Origin: Zizania palustris
Lineage: Eukaryota > Streptophyta > Magnoliopsida > Poales > Poaceae
Direction: 5' to 3'
DNA: 64,000 nucleotides
NCBI GenBank assembly: GCA_019279435.1
Contig: JAAALK010000287.1
Location: forward strand, 13,082,162 to 13,146,161
Shown: in pieces, positions 24,113 through 35,345 of the stretch
Layout of the letters: each line of letters opens with the position of its first letter
How positions within the stretch are numbered: the stretch's first letter is position 1
Program-made: the position numbers and the translations under genes
The notes under the pieces: model-generated
The model's input: only the letters and a program-made list of their open reading frames with translations
The model's database searches: none
What the model was told of the DNA's origin: nothing

Positions 24113-24474
24113 TGACATAGCCTCAGATCATGGGCTAGAGGGCCTGGCCCGCACGTGAACAGTACCACAGGTAGCCGTTAGGTTAAAGAGTTAGTTTTAG
24201 ATTAAATTCTATTTATATTATTCTGTTTTAGATTTAGTAGGTTAGATCAATTAGAGGGCTGGTCCCGTGTCTATATAAACAGGGCCCCAATAGGTGTTTA
24301 GGTCGTCGAGTAGTTCAGTTTAGCTATTGCCTTCTTGTATCCCTGTCTCTTCGTCGCGTCACCGTAACGGCGCCGCTGTGACGAAGAGATCCAAACCCTC
24401 GATCAACTACCTATTTCAGTATAATCTACGAAGACTAGTTACTATCAATTCTATAGAAATCTTTGCCAGTGACA
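24113..24474 (+). repeat. 3' LTR of TRIM-like element
   Basis: Pairs with 23169-23534 with scattered substitutions and small indels. Preceded by the polypurine tract; TATA box at 24271-24280. The CNL coiled-coil sequence resumes directly after it. Confidence 0.75.
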
Positions 24475-24746
24475 TTGCAATGTCTGCATTCCTGTATGAT
24501 GTTGTTTGCTTCTCCTCAAAATTCACTTCTAAGTTGATATGTGGGAGGAAATGAAACTCGTTGGGCAAATGTTGCCTTTTCTGTAACATCTCTCTCATGG
24601 ATTTCATCTTATAAACCATGCTATCTTTCAGAAGCATTGGTTTGGATAGCAAGCAGAATAATGACCCCGGGATGTTTCAAGATATTTAACACTTTGTCTG
24701 GCCCATGATAATAAATATTCTTGGCAGGACAAAAAACACTAATTAA

Positions 24747-25675
24747 GACCTAGTTTAAGAGCCCACAATTCTGGCCCATTTCACATGGATTGCTTAGGAT
24801 TTTAGTTTTAAATGCCGGCCCATCTACGGGAAATGAGTAAGGATTGTGATTTTTTAAATAATATTTTTTTGAAAAAAATTTAAATGTGTATAGCAGTTTC
24901 AAAAATTTGCAAAAATAGGTAGCAGTCAATACTTGATGGGCCGATGCGGGCCATGTGGCCTCGAGTCAGCCGACCAAATCACGTCAGCGTGAGATCGGCC
25001 GACTCGGGGCCACGTGGCCCGCAACAACTCTTTTTTGGCGTGGCAACGACTTTTTAGGCCGATTGAGGCTACGTCAGCGCTAGTTGGCTAATCAACGGTC
25101 AACTCAGGTTGACGTGGCCTTAGTCAGCCATCAAGTGTTGACTGCTCCCCTATATAAAGGGGGCCGAATGCTAAATTACTGCTAATTACTGTTAAAATAC
25201 TGGTAAATTAATCCTAAAACACTCCTAAACAATAACAAAATTACTGCTAATTACTCATAAATTACCGCTAATTCACCATTAAACTATAGCTAAATTAGCA
25301 CTAAATTACTCCTAAATTATGCTATAAAAATAAAACTAAAGGGGAGAAAAGAACGTACCTCTCAAGGGGAAGAAGGAAGCCATCTAAGTGGGGGAGGCGG
25401 GGAGGGGGGGGGGCGTTTGGCCCCCTTTATATAGGGATGAGTCGACTGTTGATGGGCCGACTCAGGCCACATCAGCATGAGTCTATTGATCAACTGCCGA
25501 CTCACACTGACGTGGCCTGAGTCGGCTGACTTGGGGCCACGTGGCCCGCATCAGCCCATCAAGTGCCGACTGCTACCAATTTTTATAAAATTTTGAAACT
25601 ACTTTACACATTTTATTTTTTTTAAAAAATATTATTTTAAAAAAATTCAAGGATTGTGGGCTCTCAAACAAGCCC
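24747..25675. mobile_element. Harbinger/Tourist-like foldback element with long inverted arms
   Basis: The left end GACCTAGTTTAAGAGCCCAC and the complement of the right end GGGCTTGTTTGAGAGCCCAC match. The similarity extends for several hundred bases, including GATGCGGGCCACGTGGCC and CCCTATATAAAGGGGGCC in both arms. The flanks are TAA on both sides (24744-24746, 25676-25678), the Harbinger-type duplication. The centre is an AT-rich stretch of repeated TAAATTACT-like units. The right arm, read on the minus strand, holds a TATA box, an ATG at 25383 and a splice donor after eight codons (GAGAG|GTACG), suggesting derivation from a coding parent. It encodes no transposase. Confidence 0.7.
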
Positions 25676-25982
25676 TAAGTGTTTGAGAAAATTGATTATA
25701 TGTTCCAAAGTTGATCAACATTGTATAATATGTCCAAAGTTCATCAATATTTTATTATATGTCTTAAGTTGGTTATCTAATTTGATAATATATCTATAAG
25801 GTTTCATTTATAAATATGGAGCAAAAAATTCTCTAGAAATACAATTTTACCCTTCACACATGCCAGCTTGAGCCTCTCACACATCCCAACTGCTGCGGCT
25901 TGAGCCACGCACACATGCATACTACTGCATGCTACTTGAGTCGAGCAACTATGCATGATGCTATTTGAGCCAGGAGGCTATG

Positions 25983-27122
25983 TGATATGACCACGCCATC
26001 AACCAACATGTTACAACCTCCAATACCAGTAACACCAACTCAAGTATTACCTACATCGACACCAACCCAAGCCTTTGATGGCCCGATCACGCGTAGTCAA
26101 GCAAAGAAGCTACAATAAGAGGTGAACATTCTAATTTATAAAGATCAATTTAATATGAATGAGAATTATATATTGCCTAAATCGTGCACGTTGTTGTTGC
26201 TCAGGTTCACTAAGGAGGAATGCAAGAACATGCAAGGCGTTGATTACAGGGAAGAATCATACTTGTGAATTTCATAACTTTTGATTCCTAGAAGATATTG
26301 AAGTAAATGAGCACTTTTTGGAAAGATTATTAAGTCTATTTTCAATGCCACCAAAGACGATCAGTTTGGAATTTCCATTATTGAGATCCGATCAAATTAG
26401 TGAAGATTAGTTAGAAGGTTAATAATCTATTAGACGTTCAACTTTCCATGAAAAACTGTATTAATGTACAATATTTCATGGCACATAATGCACATGGTGT
26501 GAAATCTTATGAAGTCACGATTCCAACGCAATCAACTGCACAACATTTGGACCTCCGAAGATGGAGTTATGATCAAAATATTAAAGACTGCGTAGAAGAG
26601 CAACAACCACGTGGAAACCACTCGGGAACCACTGTTCCAAGGAGACCTTTCACATGGTCTATCTGTTCGTTTCCATTTCGTGTTCATACCTATCTAGGAG
26701 GATTGTTCCTAGTATAAATATCCATGTACTCCTAAGGCAAAGGTAGACTTTTGATAATTGATAAAAAGAACCCCCTTTGCTTAGCCGAATGCTAATAAAC
26801 TTGAGAGTAATCTCTACCCTTTGCTCTTATGATTTCCTTCGCGGGATTACAGAAGCGCCGATGTCATCTGCTGCCCCAATTGGTGCTCCTACTCCCTTCA
26901 AGGTTTGCCTTGATTGATTGTATGCTATGTTGGTTGGTTCTTGAGAGTGTGGTTGGACGAATCCTTGATTTAGGTTGCCGATTCAAGATGATGTTGGCTT
27001 CGAGTTTTATTTGCCAGGTTGCACTAGTTATCGCTACTTGCAACAAGTTATCCAGCTGTTCTACAACTAGTTATCTAGTGATTGATCCTATGTCATGAAG
27101 ATTGGGACATCATGTCATATTA
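25983..27122 (+). repeat. Gypsy 5' LTR
   Basis: About 1.14 kb, pairing with 33354-34513. TATA box TATAAATA at 26713-26720. The terminal TATCA is altered to TATTA. Its first ~300 bp correspond to the polyprotein C-terminus encoded in the 3' LTR, here with a stop. Confidence 0.85.
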
Positions 27123-27964
27123 TCTGGTATTAGAGCTTTCGTTACCACGGTAGGATTCTTTACCCTTAGCTACATATATTTTTGTCTTCATCCTATCCAC
27201 CAAAAATCCCCCCCAAAAATTGTCATAACCTTTTGTTATGAACTTTTTATCTAGTGAGTCTTGTTAAGTTTCAATCCATTTGAGTCTGTGTTTAGTTGCT
27301 GATCATGTCATCTTTGGCATGTCCTTTTGTCTATTTCATATTCCCCCCAAATAGTAACCTGATTATATCATTTGTATTTATCTTTTATCCTATCAAAATA
27401 GCTACTGAAATATTTGGTTCTATCCTTCATTTGTGCAAGTATTATATCTGATCTTCTTTAGTATCCTGCAAAAAAAGAGAGAGTCAAAAAAAGGGAAGAA
27501 GGAAAGTTGCAAAAAAGTGTTGGAAAGAAAGAAGAACTATAAGATTGTTGATATGCACAAGTGTTGAATCTGCATATCAAGTTGTGTAATCAATGTGCTA
27601 TCCTTCTATCGGTGAAATTTCATTTGTGTGTGTTGCTTTGGTTACATTATTCATATATCGTGATCAGCACTAGGCATTGGATATCTAGTTTGGATTGCTA
27701 CTTATCTTTACAATTACTAGAATTCAGATTGCTCCTTGTGCATCTTTCCCCACCGAGCTCCATAAATAAACCACTATAAAACTGAACACCAGTCATGTAT
27801 TCGCTTAACCATCACTCTTTTACCACCACACAAAGTACTTCTGTAATCTGTAGGGAACTCATAAGAGCTTTGGTCGGTAAGAGAAGGTGACGTTGTGGGA
27901 GCTACCAAAATTTATAATCCACAAATATCTATTGTTCGTATTTGAGATAACCTTACACACAAAG

Positions 27965-29203
27965 ATGGAAGATATTGAGGGAGCAAATTGTGTTACTATA
28001 GCACAATTAAATGAACTCCGGTGAAGCATAGAAGAGAGGCAATACCGATTGACTCAAGATCTTCAGGCTCTTATGGTTGAAATTAGAGGGCGTCATCAAC
28101 CTCACCATGGTTCAAGCAACCATGGTGGAGATGGAGAAAATAGTGATGGATGCCCTGCTGCTAGAAGAGAACAAGAAAGAATGTACCAAGGTAAGGCACA
28201 TGGTAGAGGAAGAGAACGAGGTCGAAGAAATAATGACAATGATGAATATGAATATACATATGGAGATAATCATTTCCAAAATCCTTTTGGTCACTGACGT
28301 CATAGAGGAGGCAACCATGAGGAGATGTTTGGCAAAGTGAAATTTACAATGCCAAAATTTGAAGGAGGATCTGATCCTGAAGCTTACTTCACTTGGGAGT
28401 TGAAGGTGGATAAGATATTTCGCTTGCATAATTATTCAAAGAAAAAGAAATTAGCCATGCCATCTCTTGAGTTTGATGGATATGCTCTGATTTGGTGGGA
28501 ACAACTCTTCCATGATCGAGAAGAAGACAGAGAAAATCCTATTGCAACATGGGATGAGATTAAGCGAGAAACGAGAACTCGTTTTTGTGCCGAAGCACCA
28601 TCGACAAGATCTTTTTGACAAATTACAAAATTTGAAGTAGGGAAGTTTCTCTGTTGAGGAGTAACTATTGCACGTTTCATGGATGGATTACATCGTAATA
28701 TCCAGCGCATTATTGAGTTTCAGCCATACCGTCATCTTATTGATTTGATACATCAAGCAACCAAAGCTAAACTATAATTGAAGCAAGATGCTAAGAACAG
28801 CAAGCCCTTGTCATATGGCATGAGGACTATGGTAGGAGGAGGCAAATCAATCTCGAGGTTTAATGCTGCACCCTCATCAGTGAAAAACTCAAGTGGATAT
28901 GTACGTTCTAACGTGTAGGATGTTAAGGGAAAGAATGTTGCCTCAACCATGAGCTCTAAACCATCTGCATCCACCACTACTTCAGTGGGTTCTATCGCTA
29001 AGAGTAGTGGGATTCAATGCTTCAAGTGTGGAGGTCGAGGGCATGTAAGCAGGAATTGTCCAAATAATCGTGTGATTATTGTGAAGGACAATGGAGAATA
29101 TGAATCAGCTAGTGAAGAGGAAGTTGAGGAAGAATGTGAAATTGAAGACCATGAAGATGAGGAACATGTTAATGTGAATTTGAGCAATGTGCTATTCTTG
29201 TGG
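27965..29203 (+). pseudogene. Gypsy gag, several stops
   Basis: The ATG at 27965 starts MEDIEGANCVTIAQLNELR. One frame runs to about 29200 through stops at 28022, 28295 and 28616 and others up to about 28920. A Gly/Arg/His-rich N-terminal part is followed by the gag core (FTMPKFEGGSDPEAYFTWE, LIWWEQL) and an intact CCHC knuckle CFKCGGRGHVSRNC (about 29020-29061), then an acidic tail. A frameshift near 29195 leads into protease. Confidence 0.78.
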
Positions 29204-29734
29204 TGACTCAAATTTTGAGTGTTCAAGAGAAGGAAGCTGAAAATGGACAGCGACATAATCTTTTTCAAACGAGAGCTAGAGTACAAGATAAAATAGTCAA
29301 GGTAATCATTGATGGCGGGAGCTACCATAATCTTGCTAGTCGTGAGATGGTTGACAAGCTTGATTTGAAACTACAACGATACCCTTATCCATATCATGTC
29401 TAATGGTTGAATGAGTCAGGAGATATTAAGATTGGATATAAAGTAAAGATTTTATTCAAAATTGGTGAATATGTTGACACAATGGAGTGTGATGTGGCAC
29501 CGATATCAGTGTGTCACATTGTACTTAGAAGACCTTAGCAATATGATCGAAATACTCAGCATTGTGGGAGAACAAACCAGTATACACTGGATTTAAAAGG
29601 GAAAAAGTTTGTACTCAAGCCTATGACGCCTCAACAAATCATGGCTGAGCACTTACAAAAGAAATCTGAAATTAGTCCAACATGTAAAGGAGGAGAAGAG
29701 CAAAAGAAATTAAGTGCCATCCAAAATTCAGTGA

Positions 29735-30538
29735 GGGCCCGTTTGTTTGATTGGAATTAGGCCGAATTGAATTTAATTCTTGGGCCGACCTATTTGGCAA
29801 ACTTTAGAATTGGAAATTACAATTCCATCCATTTCTTAGGCCGGAATCAGAAGCCCAAGAAACAATTCCTACCCTAAAATGAGGAATGTGATTCCTCTCC
29901 CACCAGGACCCCGAGCGCCGCACGCCAGCGCCTCCTCCTCCTCGCCGTCGCCGCCCTCCTCACCATCGTGTCTGCCTCCGACCCCGAGCACCGCATCACC
30001 CTCCTCGTCATCCGACCACAAGCCGCGCCGGATCTTGGAGCACGTCGACCCTGAGCGCCGCATGCCCGCGCCTCTTCCTCCTTGCTGTCGCCGCCCTCCT
30101 CGCCGTCGTGTCCGCCTCCGACCCCGAGCGCCGCATCGCCCTCCTCGTCGTCCGACCACAAGCCGCGCCGGATCTTGGAGTGTGGAGATGGTTGATTTGT
30201 TGTGCCCCTGGGAAAATGTAAATGATGGATTAGATGATATGGCATGTGCTTTTTAAATAACATGTATCATTGTTACATTGCTGATTGTTACCAACCTCTG
30301 TGATCATTGTTACATTTGAGTTATGTATGTTTTGTTACCTATGATCTCCACCGATGTAAATTCCATATATAACTATCCAAAAATGATATTGAGTTTGATT
30401 CATGGAAAATAATTCCATTAGCATCCAAACAAAAAAATTGAATTGAATCAAATTCTAAGCAATTACTTTCTTTGGGAATCTAATATCTAGAATGTTATTC
30501 ATGGAATGAGTTTCATTTCCAAGGAAACAAACGGGCCA
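29735..30538. mobile_element. Harbinger/Tourist-like element in Gypsy pol, with captured GC-rich insert
   Basis: Terminal repeats are GGGCCCGTTTGTTT at left and AAACAAACGGGCCA at right. TGA flanks both sides (29732-29734, 30539-30541). Removing the element plus one TGA restores the Gypsy frame exactly (NSVSECHKP), which supports these borders over an 8-9 bp duplication. The ends are AT-rich and typical of a MITE. The centre (29907-30186) is a GC-rich tandem pair of 140-bp units unlike the rest. Confidence 0.72.
29907..30186 (+). repeat. 140-bp tandem duplication of a signal-peptide-like coding fragment
   Basis: Unit 1 starts at 29907 and unit 2 at 30047; both end in CGCCGGATCTTGGAG. In one plus-strand frame both units encode a leucine/alanine core followed by SASDPE (unit 2: FLLAVAALLAVVSASDPE), like a secretory signal peptide and cleavage region. 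The start of plant TM9SF/endomembrane proteins looks similar, but this is only a resemblance. There is no open gene around it. Confidence 0.55.
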
Positions 30539-33353
30539 TGAGTGAGTGCCACAAGCCAAATTTGAGAGATAAAAAGAAAGGAGAGGGAGAGCATCTAGTT
30601 ATGCTAGCTACAAAATTTGAGCTAAGAGAAGTGATGAATAACCTAGATCAAGTGATCTTTGTACTTGTGTGCAAAGACATTCTAATTTCGATTAATGATA
30701 TCCCTTCTCTTCCTAGTGTTGTGTTTCGACTTTTACAGGACTATAAAGACATTTTCCAGAAGAAACACTAATTGGACTACCTCCCATTTGTGAAATTGAA
30801 CATCAAATTAATCTCATTCTAGGGGCTACACTTTCTAACTGGTCACCATACCGCACCAATCCTGAAGAAACAAAAGAAATATGAAGGAAAATACAAGAAC
30901 TTCTTGATAAAGGTTTTGTTCATGAAAGCTTAAGTCCTTGTGCTGTACTTGCGATATTAGTACCTAAACATGATGGTTCTTGGATGATGTGTGTTGACTG
31001 TAGAGCTATAAACAATATCACTGTTCACTATTGTCATCCTATTCCATGATTGGATGATATGCTTGATGAATTAGGTGGTTCCATAATATTTATGAAAATT
31101 GTCTTGAGAAGTGGTTACCGTCAAATTAGAATGAAAGCAAGAGATGAATGGAAAACTGCATTAAAAACTAAATTTGGTTTGTATGAATGGTTAGTTATGT
31201 CTTTTGGTTTGACTAATGCTCCTAGTACTTTCATGAGATTAATGAACCATGTCCTATGAGCTTTCATTGGAAAATTTGTTGTTGTTTACTTTGATGATAT
31301 TCTAATTTACAACAAGTCTTTTGAAGAACATGTGAAACACATTCGACAAGTCTTGGATGAGCTTAGAAAGGAGAAATTATCTGCTAATCTTGAGAAGTGT
31401 AGTTTTTGCACAGACCATGTTGTATTTCTTGGCTTTGTTGTTTCAAGAAAAAGAATAGAAGTGGATGAATCAAAGGTGAAAGCCATCAAGGATTGGTCTA
31501 CTCCTACGAATGTAAGTCAAATAAGAAGTTTTCATGGCCTTGCTAGTTTTTATAGAAGATTTGTGAGATATTTCAGTACCATCGCTGCTCCTTTAAATGA
31601 ATTAACAAAGAAAGGGTTTTATTTTAAATGGGGAAACTCACAAGAAAATCCTTTTAAAGAATTAAAGAAACGTTTAACTAAAGCACCATTACTTGTACTT
31701 CCTGATTTCACTAAAACTTTTGAAGTAGAATGTGATGCTAGTGGAGTTGGGATAGGAGGAGTTTTAATGCAACAAAGAAAATCAGTAGCATACTTTAGTG
31801 AAAAATTGGGAGGTGCCCAATTAAATTATTTTGTATATGACAAAGAGTTGTATGCTTTGGTGCGTGCACTTGGGACATGACAACGCTACTTATGGCTGAA
31901 GGAGTTTGTTATTCATTCCGATCATGAAGCTTTGAAGTACTTGAAAGGTCAAGCTAAGCTAAACCGTCATCATTCCAAGTGTTTTGAATTCATCAAAACA
32001 TTTCCATACATTATTAAATACAAGAAAGATACGGAAAATGTGGTTGCCGATGCTTTATTCCAAAAGAGCGTGTTGTTAAATCAACTTGAGGTCAAGGTAT
32101 TGGGTCTTAAAAGTTTGAAGGGTTTGTACAATAATGATATTGAATTTTCAAAACCGAATAATCATTGTAAATATTGAAAATGTTGGGAAAATATCATATA
32201 CATGATGATTTCCTGTTTAGAGCTAACAAGATTTGTGTTCCAAATTCTTCTGTTAGATTGTTTTTGTTACATGAATCATATGGAGGTGGACTAATAGGTC
32301 ATTTTGGACAGAAGAAAACTTATGAACTATTAAGTGATCATTTCTATTGTCCCAAGATGAGGAGAGATGTCCTCATATTTGTGGAGCGATGCATCACCTA
32401 TCACAAAGCTAAGTCAAAACTGAATCCTCATGGCTTATACACTCCTTTATCTGCTGCAACATTCCTCGGGAGGACATAAGCATGGATTTTATTTTGGTAT
32501 TACCTAGAACTCAGAAAGGAAAGGATTCTATATTCGTTGTGGTTGATAGATTCTCGAAGATGTCTTGTTTTATCCCTTGCAACAAGAGAGATGATGCTTC
32601 ACATGCTGCTAATTTATTTTTTAGGGAAATTGTGAGATTATATGGGATGCCTAGGACTATTGTGTTTGATCTTGATGTCAAGTTCTTGAGCTATTTCTAG
32701 AAAACGGTATGGGCTAAACTTGGAACCAAGCTCTTGTTCTCAACAACTTGTCATCCTCAAACTGACGGACAAACTGAAGTGGTAAATTACACATTGTCAA
32801 TGTTGCTACGAATAATGGTGAAAAAGAACTTGAAGAGTTGGGAGGATTGTTTGCCACATGTGGAGTTTTCTTATAACAGGGTAGTACACTCTACCACTAA
32901 CTTGTATCCTTTTGAAATTGTATATGACTTCAAACCTATTACTCCAATTGATTTATTGCCCCTTCAATTACAGGAGATAACCAACATGGAAGCTTTCAAG
33001 CGTGCTGCATATGTAAAGAAAATACATGAGAAGACCAAGTAAGCAATCGAACTAAAGGTGAAACACAAGGCTACAAGTATGAATGCACATAGGAAGAAAG
33101 TAATATTTGAGCCAGGGGATTTAGTGTGGGTACATTTGCGCAAGGATCGTTTTACTAATAAGCGCAATTCCAAATTGATGCCTCGAGGAGATGGACCATT
33201 TCGTGTTCTTGCAAAGATCAATGATAATGCATACAAGATAGATCTTCTAGAAAGCTATGGTGTGAGTACGACCTTCAATGTTCTTGATTTATTGCCATTC
33301 ATAAGCGAAGATACTTTAGAGTCGAGGAAGACTCCTTTTCTAGAGGGGAAGGA

Positions 33354-34513
33354 TGATATGACCACACCATCAACCAACATATTACAACCTCCAATACCAG
33401 TAACACCAACGCACGTATCACCTACATTTACACCAACCCAAGCCTTTGATGACTCGATCACGCGTAGTCGAGCAAAGAAGCTACAACAAGAGGTGAACGT
33501 ACTACTTTATGAATATAAATTTAATATGAATGAGAATTATATACTGTCTAAATCGTGCTCATTGTTGTTGCTCGGGTTCACTAAGGAGGAATGCAAGAAC
33601 ACGCAAGGCGATAACTACAGGGAAGAACCATATTTGCAAATTGCATAAATTTTGATTCCTAGAAGATATTGAGGTGAATGAGCACTTTTTGGAAAGCTTA
33701 TCAAGTCTAGTTTTCAATGCCACCAGAGCGGACTAGTTTGGAATTTCTATTATTGAGATCTGACTAGATTAATGAAGACTATTCATAACTAGTCATAAGG
33801 TTAACAGTTTGTTAGACGTTCAACTTCCCATGCAAAACTATATTAATGTACAATATTTCATGGCACATAATGCACATTGTGTGAAAGATTATCAAGTCAC
33901 AAATTCAATGCAATCAACCGCACATCATTTGGACTTCTGAAGATGGAGTTATGATCAAAACATTAAAGACTGCGCAGAAGAGCAACAGCTACGCGGAAAC
34001 CACTCAGGAACTACTCGGGAACCACTGTTCCGAGGATACCTTTCACATGGTCTATCTGTTTGTTTCCATTTTGTGTTCATACCTATCTAGGAGGGTTGTT
34101 CCTAGTATAAATATCCATGCACTCTTAAGGCAAAGGTATACTTTTGATAATTGATAAACAGAACCCCCTTTTCTTAGCCGAGTGCTAACAAACTTGAGAG
34201 TAATCTCTACCCTTTTCTCTTGCGATTTCCTTCGCGCAATTACAGAAGCGGCGACATCATCCGCTCCCCAATTGGTGCTCCTACTCCCTTCAAGGTTTGC
34301 CTTGATTGATTGTAGGTGTGTTGGTTGGTTCTTTAGAGTGTGGTTGGGCGAATCGTTGATTCAGGTTGCCGGTTTAATACGGTGATTGGCTTCGAGTTTA
34401 TTTGCTAGGTTGCACTAGTTATTGCTTCTTGCAGCAAGTTATCTAGCTGTTCTATAACTAGTTATCTGATGATTGATCCTACGTTGTGAAGATTGGGACA
34501 TCGTGTTGTATCA
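33354..34513 (+). repeat. Gypsy 3' LTR
   Basis: About 1.16 kb, preceded by the polypurine tract AGAGGGGAAGGA (33342-33353). TATA box at 34106-34113. It ends TGTATCA before the duplication CTATG. Codons of the upstream integrase ORF continue to 33648 inside it. Confidence 0.85.
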
Positions 34514-34937
34514 CTATGCATGCTGCTGCATGTGAGAACAGGTCAGGCACATGTTTACTTCAATCTGGTTGCATGCTATAAGGCCAATAGAAAGAACCCA
34601 GATAAAATCAACATTTTGATTGGAAAACCCAATTAAAAAATCAACCCAACATTACAAGAAATATGCAAAGAACAATTAATCCAAGTTAATCATTTCTATC
34701 CAATCAGATTTAACAAGACTACTCCTTTTCAGCACAGAATAGTGCAGAAGAACAACAAATGAGGCACACAAAAGAAAAAAATGGGGAACAATCACAACAT
34801 TTCAATAGAAGTACAAACATTGAAGTATGCCGAAATGTTGCAAAATAAAACAACATGAACTCTGGAACACAATAAAAACAAGATTTATCCAACATTTAAG
34901 TTATTGATCCTTCCTCCAGTAACTTATACTATTTTCT

Positions 34938-35345
34938 CTACTTTGGAGTCAATTTTTTGGAAGGTCTTGTACTTGACTTTGTAGGAGACTTGGCAGGGGA
35001 CACGACAGTTTGAGACCTTGTTATAGGTCCAGGACTAGAAGGAGAGACATTCCTTAGATTCATGGTTGAGGATGACTTGGCTGGAGTCTTGGCAGGGGAC
35101 ATGGCGGTTTGAGACCTTGTTACATGTCCAAGACTAGAAGGAGAGACATTCCTTAGATTCATGGTTGAGGACATGGTAGTTTGACTGAAAAAATAATATG
35201 ACATCAAAAGACTATATATGAAAAACATTGCAAATACGTTAGCAAACTAAGTGTTTTACCTCCTTGTGATAGGTCTAGAACTAGATGGAGTTACATTGCT
35301 TGGTGCTTTGATAGTTGTGGAGTTTCTAGCCGTTTCCCATGGAGG
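34938..35345 (-). repeat. MULE protein C-terminal repeat (33-residue units)
   Basis: CTTGGCAGGGGAC recurs at 34989 and 35088 (period 99 bp), with a third diverged unit near 35260-35330. The encoded unit is MNLRNVSPSSxGxxTRSQT followed by an Ala/Ser/Pro/Lys stretch. The last unit ends KKLTPK and stop at 34938. This is a basic, low-complexity tail of the MULE transposase gene. The phase-preserving period indicates expansion while it was coding. Confidence 0.6.

Larger units (their letters stand above)
23169..24474 (+). mobile_element. TRIM-like non-autonomous LTR retrotransposon
   Basis: Two direct repeats of about 365 bp (23169-23534 and 24113-24474, start TGWCATAGCC, end GTGACA) flank a 578-bp interior. 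A primer-binding site TGGTATCAGAAC (23538, one mismatch to initiator tRNA-Met) follows the left LTR, and a polypurine tract AAGGGGGGAAGAGA (about 24099-24112) precedes the right one. Both LTRs carry CTATATAAA (23331, 24271). The interior encodes only a short heptad-rich stretch (23540-23830, with a TAG) resembling a gag remnant. It lies between the coiled-coil and NB-ARC parts of the CNL gene. No matching 5-bp duplication is evident (TGAAA versus TTGCA), so the borders may have changed. Confidence 0.75.
20448..24680 (-). pseudogene. CNL-type NBS-LRR resistance gene, disrupted
   Basis: Read on the minus strand: end of a coiled-coil domain (MVYKMKSMREMLQKR, 24610-24560), then the TRIM-like insertion, then NB-ARC: IVGRDADLERL, P-loop GPIGFGKTSLA (about 23077-23045), a TAG at 23044 where LAQLV is usual, CLIVLDSLWG (kinase 2), KIIVTTHSDRVA (RNBS-B), a frameshift near 22720, LSEDDCLSIF, CEGTPLVANFLG (GLPL), a one-base loss near 22450, CFVYCSIFPKG (RNBS-D). 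A GT-AG intron (22233-21748) follows, then MHNLAHDLA (MHD variant), a frameshift near 21500, and about nine leucine-rich repeats ending at 20448. CNL proteins are intracellular immune receptors. This copy cannot be functional. Confidence 0.85.
29204..33648 (+). pseudogene. Gypsy pol: protease, RT, RNase H, integrase; broken
   Basis: The protease has VIIDGGSYHNLAS (29305-29345). After the Harbinger-like insertion (29735-30538), RT continues (LDDMLDELGG, MSFGLTNAPSTFM, then a TGA at 31257 in place of the Arg of VLRAF, then YFDDILIYNKS). RNase H shows ECDASGVGIGGVL and VVADALFQ. Integrase shows the zinc region (GHFGQKKTYELL ... CITYHKAKS) and the core MDFILVLPRT, VFDLDVKF (a TAG follows), HPQTDGQTEVVN. 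The final ORF (33058-33648) ends inside the 3' LTR with a TRSRAKKLQQEVN segment. Frames change at several points, so the polyprotein cannot be made. Confidence 0.8.
25983..34513 (+). mobile_element. Ty3/Gypsy retrotransposon, complete structure, decayed
   Basis: LTRs at 25983-27122 and 33354-34513 (TGATATGACC ... TGTATCA), flanked by a perfect 5-bp duplication CTATG (25978-25982 and 34514-34518). A primer site TGGTATTAGAGC (27125, one mismatch to tRNA-Met) follows. The order gag, protease, RT, RNase H, integrase is that of Gypsy. The integrase C-terminus (KINDNAYKIDL, TTFNVLDLLPF) and a polyprotein reading into the 3' LTR suggest a chromovirus-related lineage, possibly CRM-like, but that is uncertain. 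It hosts a Harbinger-like element at 29735-30538. Confidence 0.88.

Noticed and set aside
29869..30263. Three overlapping ORFs of 96-129 codons on both strands
   Set aside because: They arise from the GC-rich 140-bp tandem pair inside a MITE. Only the short signal-peptide-like frame is worth noting.
29724..30547. hAT-type 8-9 bp duplication (TCAGTGAG/TGAGTGAG) for the element in Gypsy pol
   Set aside because: It needs a mismatch and leaves the host frame shifted. A TGA duplication is exact and restores the frame.
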